Origin: Apium graveolens
Taxonomy: Eukaryota > Streptophyta > Magnoliopsida > Apiales > Apiaceae
Assembly: GCF_009905375.1 (NCBI RefSeq)
Contig: NC_133652.1
Span: 16,418,850 to 16,482,849, forward strand
Direction of reading: 5' to 3'
Length of the DNA: 64,000 bases
Shown: positions 59,641 through 64,000 of the stretch, in pieces
Layout: the number at the start of each line of letters is the position of its first letter
Position numbering within the stretch: the stretch's first letter is position 1
Position numbers and translations under genes: made by a program
Notes under the pieces: generated by a model
What the model was told of the DNA's origin: nothing
What the model saw: the letters and a program-made list of their open reading frames with translations, nothing else
Database searches by the model: none

Positions 59641-59834
59641 TCAGTCGACTAGGGCGTCACTTTGAAGGCCAATTCGATCAGAGTCCTGATCGAAATCGAT
59701 CAGGAATCCTGTCGACCAGAATGTAAGTTCTTGAGCTAATTCGATCAGGATCCTGATCGAAATCGGTCAGGAATCCTGATCGATTTTGTATACATCCTGA
59801 TCGATTTTGTATACATCCTGATCGATTTTAAGGC
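59641..59834. repeat. Cluster of CGATCAGGAATCCTGATCGA palindromes
   Basis: At least five copies of a near-perfect 20 bp palindrome or its halves, irregularly spaced, followed by a direct repeat CATCCTGATCGATTTTGTATA. Related to the unit of the neighbouring 79 bp array. Confidence 0.85.
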
Positions 59835-60060
59835 AGAAAATTAGGGGAAAATCCAGAAATTAAGGACAAATCCCAGAAAATTAGGGAAAAACCCAGAAAA
59901 TTAGGGAAAATCCAGAAATTAGGGATAAATCCCAGAAAATTAGGGAAAAATCCAGAAATTAAGGATAAATCCCAGAAAATAAGGGAAAATCCAGAAAATT
60001 AGGGACAAATCCCAGAAAATTAGGGAAAAATCCAGAAATAAAGGAAAAATCGTTGTAAAT
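59835..60060. repeat. Short tandem repeat CCAGAAAATTAGGGAAAAAT
   Basis: About eleven copies of an 18-20 bp unit with two alternating forms (AAATCCAGAAATTA and AAATCCCAGAAAATTAGGG), giving a longer period near 38-40 bp. Non-coding. Confidence 0.85.
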
Positions 60061-60149
60061 GTGTAGGTCGCTCCACACTTTACGCAAAAACGAAACTCTG
60101 TAAGGGAATGAATAGACTTAACTTTTGCGAAACCTAATCAATGTTTCCC

Positions 60150-60737
60150 AAAAGTTGGGGGCAAATGATAAGGATAAATAAATCCTGATGGTATAAATAA
60201 ATATTGCAAGGTGTGGGCTGCTAGGCCCAATAAGAAGATGTATGACATTCAGACCAAGAAGGTCAACACATTGATCAGGCCAGATGGACCAGATCAGGCC
60301 TGATGGAACAAAGAAGGCCCAAAAACTCTGATTATTTATTAATTTCGTAATTAATAAATAAAGGAGTAAAACAACTATTAAGATAAGTCCTAGTGAGGAT
60401 ATAAATCCTTGTAGATTGGCCTCAAGGGGACCTAAAAGGATAAAGAATCAGTTTTCTACTATCTAGGACTCCAAAGTCCATTCTAATTATGAGACTTGCC
60501 CACCAAGTCTCCTATACCAAGTCCAATTCAAGGACTCTCAACATCTATATAAGGGGTCTCGCCCCACAAATCAGAACTACGTTTTTTGACTTGATTCTCT
60601 AATTCACAGAGATACGTAGGCATCTCGTAATGGCAGAGTTGAGCTACGAAACACGAGAGCAGCCATTAAAGGCCTTGAGCTCCCGAATCTTAGTAATAAA
60701 TACAGCAAATAATAACCTTAGTTTTTTATCCATAACA
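60150..60737 (+). mobile_element. Gypsy polypurine tract and 3' LTR
   Basis: The tract AAAAGTTGGGGGCAAA (60150-60165) is followed by the LTR 60166-60737, the same length as the 5' LTR, with TATATAA at 60546-60552. ATCAT follows at 60738-60742. Confidence 0.95.
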
Positions 60738-60742
60738 ATCAT

Positions 60743-61540
60743 ATCGTTCTAGCATCACTGTATCGTGTCTCATATCAAACCGACAGCTCTAATTTCCGAC
60801 AGCTCTCATTTCCGACAGCTCTCATTTTGTGTCTAATTTTATGTCACCTTACCATTAGAAAAGTAAAATAACTTTCACGATAAACCTTATAATGTTCCGT
60901 GTCGTTTACAAACGTTTCGTGTACCAAATTTTAAACCCAAACCCGACCCAAATTTGCATTCGTGTACCAATTTGGTAACACTAACCCAGAACTAATATAT
61001 TCGTGTTTACCCGTTTTAGTACACTAAAGTACAGGAATTATATACAAAAATTATTAATTATTAGAAAATGTAATACATAATTAAATGGTGAAGTGCTCAC
61101 TCGCGTAATCAAGAAACAATAAAATATATTTTAATATTTACAGTTATATATATGTCATCTAGAATAGATAAAATTCACATTTGTTATTTAGTATATATAT
61201 ATATATATGTATATTTTATATTTTTAAAAATATAATTATTTATTTTTCATTCCGTGTACCTATATTGGAAACTCAAATTCAACATTAATTATATTCGTGT
61301 TTTTCATGTTTATATATACTTTTATGTTCATGTACCAAATTTTCAAATCCAAAACACGAATTACGTACCTTGTTCACGTGTCGTATACGAGTATTGTATA
61401 CTAGTATTGTCAGGTGACTATCTTCTGTAAATCACAAAGTTTAAAGATACAAACACTAATACAATTTCGTTTATTCAAAAGGCAAGTAAACCAAAGTACA
61501 TGATAAAAAAAATTAAAATAAATATTTTTAAATAAGATAA
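60743..61540. other. Intergenic, degenerate repeat
   Basis: Begins with three tandem copies of CCGACAGCTCTNATTT (60780-60830). Continues with CGTGTACCAAATT-like words, an AT-rich part and a TA microsatellite (about 61194-61213). No gene seen. Confidence 0.5.
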
Positions 61541-62060
61541 GGAAGGAGGCTCAGATCTGTAAATATCAGGAAAAGAGGGTAACACCGCCATGGCTGCAAC
61601 CCATCCGGGTCGCCCCGCCAAGATACGGGTCACATTCACTCCACACCCGAATCAGCTCAGAAAATATAAAACGATGATATCATCACAGCCTCTTTAATAC
61701 TTTAATGTTCATATATATACTCCCTCCAAAGTCCAATCCCATTTTGTCTGTAATAGACATCTGAAACAAGAAATTAGTACTAGTTGTAGTTGTAGTAGTA
61801 GTAGTAGCTGAAGCTGATGACGATGAAGAAGAGGATTAGAAGAAGAAGATCAAGAACAAGTAGTACTAGTAGTACATGTGTGTGTGTACATTTGATTTCT
61901 TTTTCTGTCTATGTGTCTGTGTGAAGACAAACACACACAAGGGTTGTTGATATTTGTCGGAAAGAAATCACGGGCTTGAAAGATTCATGGATCTTTACAG
62001 AGAGGGCAACTGACCCTTGTAAATATCCTTCTCTCTGTCGCCTCATTCTTTTTTCTGAGC
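61541..62060 (+). other. Conserved island 2 with promoter-like block and hairpin
   Basis: Counterpart of 47521-48010 in the same orientation: GGCTCAGATCTGTAAATATC, GCCATGGCTGCAACC, GCCCCGCCAAGATACGG and TCATCACAGCCTC in order, then AATATAAAACG (about 61657), a possible TATA box. CTCCCTCC follows near 61718, GTAGTAGTAGTAG near 61791, and a hairpin ACAGAGAGGG / CCTTCTCTCTGT at about 61996-62038 around GCAACTGACCC. Here the island is cleaner than copy 1. A non-coding transcript is possible; no known RNA family was recognised and no long ORF exists. Confidence 0.45.
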
Positions 62061-62719
62061 GCTTCGTTTATGCCTTGTTGAATTCTTTGGTTCATAATAT
62101 AGTGTTGTTGGTGAATTAATTTATCTTCTTCCTTTTTTGACCCTTGAATGAGACACGCTTAAGTCACGTGATATATATTTTGAATTAATCTTTAGAAATT
62201 TTTATTGTGATATTGTGTTACTTCCATAAAAAAATATATGTCACGTACTATCAAATGCGTATCATAAAAATATATTTTTCATATGATCATTATATATATC
62301 TGATACAAAATCTGACACCGGACTCATAAATATATACCCCAAATGATAAAATCAATCACGCCAGGTCAGGAAAGGTATTTTCGTTAATTTTTACCAAAAA
62401 AATGTTATTTTTAATGTCAATACAGAGATCAACTAGTAACAAACCATACTCTGGATATCGTTTCACTGGGTTGAAGTAGGATTACGTGTAAATGTATAAT
62501 ACTATCAATTCATATTCTGATATTCACTCATGAACAAATATATTACAAACCATATCTATGACCTACAAAATTAGAAACACTCGATCTATACATCTGAATT
62601 TTAATACAGTGGCTTATTGGGTTATAAACAATCCTGTCCGCAAATAAGTAGCTGTATTAGTTTTCCCCAACTATATTCTTGTTGCTGTAATTATGTTTAA
62701 GCAAATGTATGATACATTT
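62061..62719. other. Intergenic, 3' flank of the host gene
   Basis: AT-rich. No gene seen. It should contain the 3' UTR and polyadenylation region of the minus-strand gene ending at 62720. Confidence 0.45.
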
Positions 62720-63211
62720 TCAAAATGTGGCCATCTGATTTTGGGGTGCCAATGTTCTTCCCCTGTCATTCTTTCTCCTTCCTGCAAAAATTCATCGCGT
62801 AAAATAAGTTAGCAAGACCGTGGAAAATTTAAGAATGTAGTATATAAATCGTGAATGGAAAGCGCGCTAAAAACACTTACTAGGCCTATTTCTTCTCCGA
62901 GGCATGACAGCATCCGGAATGAACACTCCAGTCCCAATATTACCATTTCTCCACAAGTTTTGAATACAAGCAGGCACTTTGTTACTGCTGGTCTTCTCAT
63001 TGTATGTCCAATCGAAATAACTTCCCATGTTATCCGAAGAGATGCGTTTTCTGGAGACTGAAATCTTGCGTCTGTGATCAACAATACCATAATCTTCTCT
63101 TGCATTCTCATCATCCGCGGTTAACTGCAGTATTTGCCTCTTAAGTTCCTCGTAGAAAGAATCATCATCGCCGCTGTTAAGATCATAATGTTCTTGTGTA
63201 GATTGATCCAT
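62720..63211 (-). CDS. Small host gene, two exons, plant protein of unknown function
   Basis: ATG 63211-63209 (MDQSTQEHYDLNSGDDD). Exon 1 ends at 62881 before GTAAGTG; exon 2 runs from 62781 (after TTTTTGCAG) to TGA at 62722-62720. The join keeps frame and gives 130 residues. The N-terminal part is acidic with a short predicted helix (FYEELKRQILQLTADDE). A basic segment (RRKISVSRKR) follows, then the most ordered-looking part with GTGVFIPDAVMPRRRNRP, and a basic C-terminus that could be a nuclear signal. I do not recognise the family. Codon use is ordinary and free of lesions, unlike the neighbouring elements. An upstream in-frame extension exists but lacks an ATG. Confidence 0.65.
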
Positions 63212-63307
63212 GTCAATAGAACTATGCCGCGGATAGTTAGACAAATGCTGAAGATTTGCATGTAATGTTAAGGCTTCTGAGTGAGTAATGTTTGTTTTTA
63301 TGATGAC

Positions 63308-63316
63308 TTATATATA
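63308..63316 (-). promoter_or_regulatory. Candidate TATA box of the host gene
   Basis: The minus strand reads CTATATATAAG, about 100 bases upstream of the ATG, a normal plant distance. Confidence 0.5.
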
Positions 63317-63769
63317 GCTATAAAATAAGGATAATGTACATTTTTGATTAAGAGTGCTCCAAATGGATTCAAGTCCAGAGAATATGACTGGCTTTGGTGT
63401 TTTGTTTATGTTTTGTTTCTATTAAATAAACTCTTGATTTGGCTGCTTCTTCTTTGTGAGGTGAAGAGTAATCTGTTTCTTTGCAAATCTTTACAATTAA
63501 GGTGGACTTGTACATTGTATATTAATCGAGTTCAATGCAGGCGCAAATTATAGTTTAGTTCATTGACTCTACATTTAAAATATGCTTTGTATGTGATTAG
63601 GAGGGCCGTTTAATATGAAGTAGAAGTCAGAGTACTCAGGTAATTTAGATAGTTGTTCCGGCTGATTAATGAATTGGACAGTTCTGTTAGAGTTAAAACA
63701 TTTTAGGCATCAATGACGAGAGATGCATTAGGCCAAATTTGCGTTAAATGTACGGTGAACCTAGCTCAC
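63317..63769. other. Upstream region of the host gene
   Basis: No gene or repeat recognised. The plus-strand frame at 63344 is hydrophobic and has no counterpart I know. Likely holds the host gene promoter. Confidence 0.45.
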
Positions 63770-64000
63770 CAAACTAAACGTACTTGATATATACGAACAG
63801 TGTTCTAAAATTCGGAAATCGGCATTATCCGGTGGAGATCCCTTTCAGCGATTAATCGAATAATCGGCGATTAATCAGAATGATTAATCGGAACATTAAT
63901 CGGAATCAATTTAATTAATTAATTAATTAATAATATATAAATGTCATTAAATTTCATAATATTTACAAAAATAATACCTCGTATCACTAGTTCACGATAT
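63770..64000. repeat. GATTAATCGG-rich repeat, runs off the window
   Basis: After CAGTGTTCTAAAATTCGG (about 63799) there are five copies of CGATTAATCGG or GATTAATCGG-like words, then TTAATTAATTAA. The start is of the kind seen at the ends of plant DNA transposons. It continues past the window edge, so class and size are unknown. Confidence 0.4.

Larger units (their letters stand above)
50328..60737 (+). mobile_element. Ty3/gypsy retrotransposon, Tat lineage, complete
   Basis: 10.4 kb with 572 bp LTRs at 50328-50899 and 60166-60737 and ATCAT on both sides (50323-50327 and 60738-60742). About 14 LTR differences by eye, near 2.5%. It has a TGGCGCC primer site, one long gag-pol ORF, an antisense spliced gene and tandem repeats before the 3' LTR. 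Reverse transcriptase before integrase puts it in Ty3/gypsy. A second, archaeal-type RNase H and the antisense gene place it in Tat (Retand/Grande-like group). Confidence 0.96.

Noticed and set aside
59188..60060. Regularly spaced repeats that could suggest a CRISPR array
   Set aside because: Units are directly adjacent tandem repeats with no unique spacers, no cas genes, and lie inside a plant retrotransposon.
49807..60790. hAT-like element with TAGAGCTG / CAGCTCTA ends enclosing the gypsy element
   Set aside because: Only eight bases match, no 8 bp target duplication was found, and CAGCTCT recurs in tandem beside the right end.

Overview
The window looks like intergenic heterochromatin of a flowering plant, most likely a eudicot. 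It is AT-rich and packed with nested LTR retrotransposons, plus a plant mariner-like transposon, MITE-sized repeats and canonical GT-AG introns. No tRNA, rRNA or bacterial feature was seen. The only convincing host protein gene is a small two-exon gene on the minus strand near the right end (62720-63211).

Left part (1-29618). Element A is a Sirevirus-type Ty1/copia element cut by the left window edge: gag end, pol, a large env-like second ORF, and a 3' LTR ending at 10852. It sits in a fragment of another copia LTR (10853-11101). Two members of one Sirevirus family (B) follow. B1 (11389-24101) has both LTRs and an ATTCA target duplication. It is inserted in the 3' internal region of an older relative, B2, whose 3' LTR ends at 27474. 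B1 carries its own copy of the sequence it landed in, so it serves as the empty-site reference. Its LTRs agree well but its coding region is ruined.

Middle (29041-42856). A minus-strand solo LTR (S, target duplication CTAAA) is split by Sirevirus C (29619-42826, target duplication TACAC). C is a young full-length copy with LTRs differing at about 1% of positions by eye. Its gag, pol and very long env-like ORF contain a few in-frame stops and one A-run frameshift.

Right part (42857-64000). A dead plant mariner-like element (43174-46588), a Stowaway-like MITE and a second MITE-like repeat precede a complete Ty3/gypsy element of the Tat lineage (50328-60737, target duplication ATCAT). This element has an uninterrupted 1907-residue gag-pol polyprotein with two RNase H domains, an antisense gene with its own TATA box and two introns, and tandem repeats in the 3' untranslated region. 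Two related, apparently host-derived islands with hairpins lie on either side of it (47521-48010 and 61541-62060).

Three patterns cut across the elements. First, all four Sirevirus families end their LTRs with an inverted repeat whose arms differ between families but still pair, around a nearly constant TTCAACCCCCCTTC loop. Second, each family carries its own private short motif in both orientations, scattered through LTRs and spacers and, in C, inside low-conservation parts of the reading frames. Third, copies of the polypurine-tract sequence recur upstream of the 3' LTRs. Together they suggest element-specific recognition sites rather than neutral repeats.
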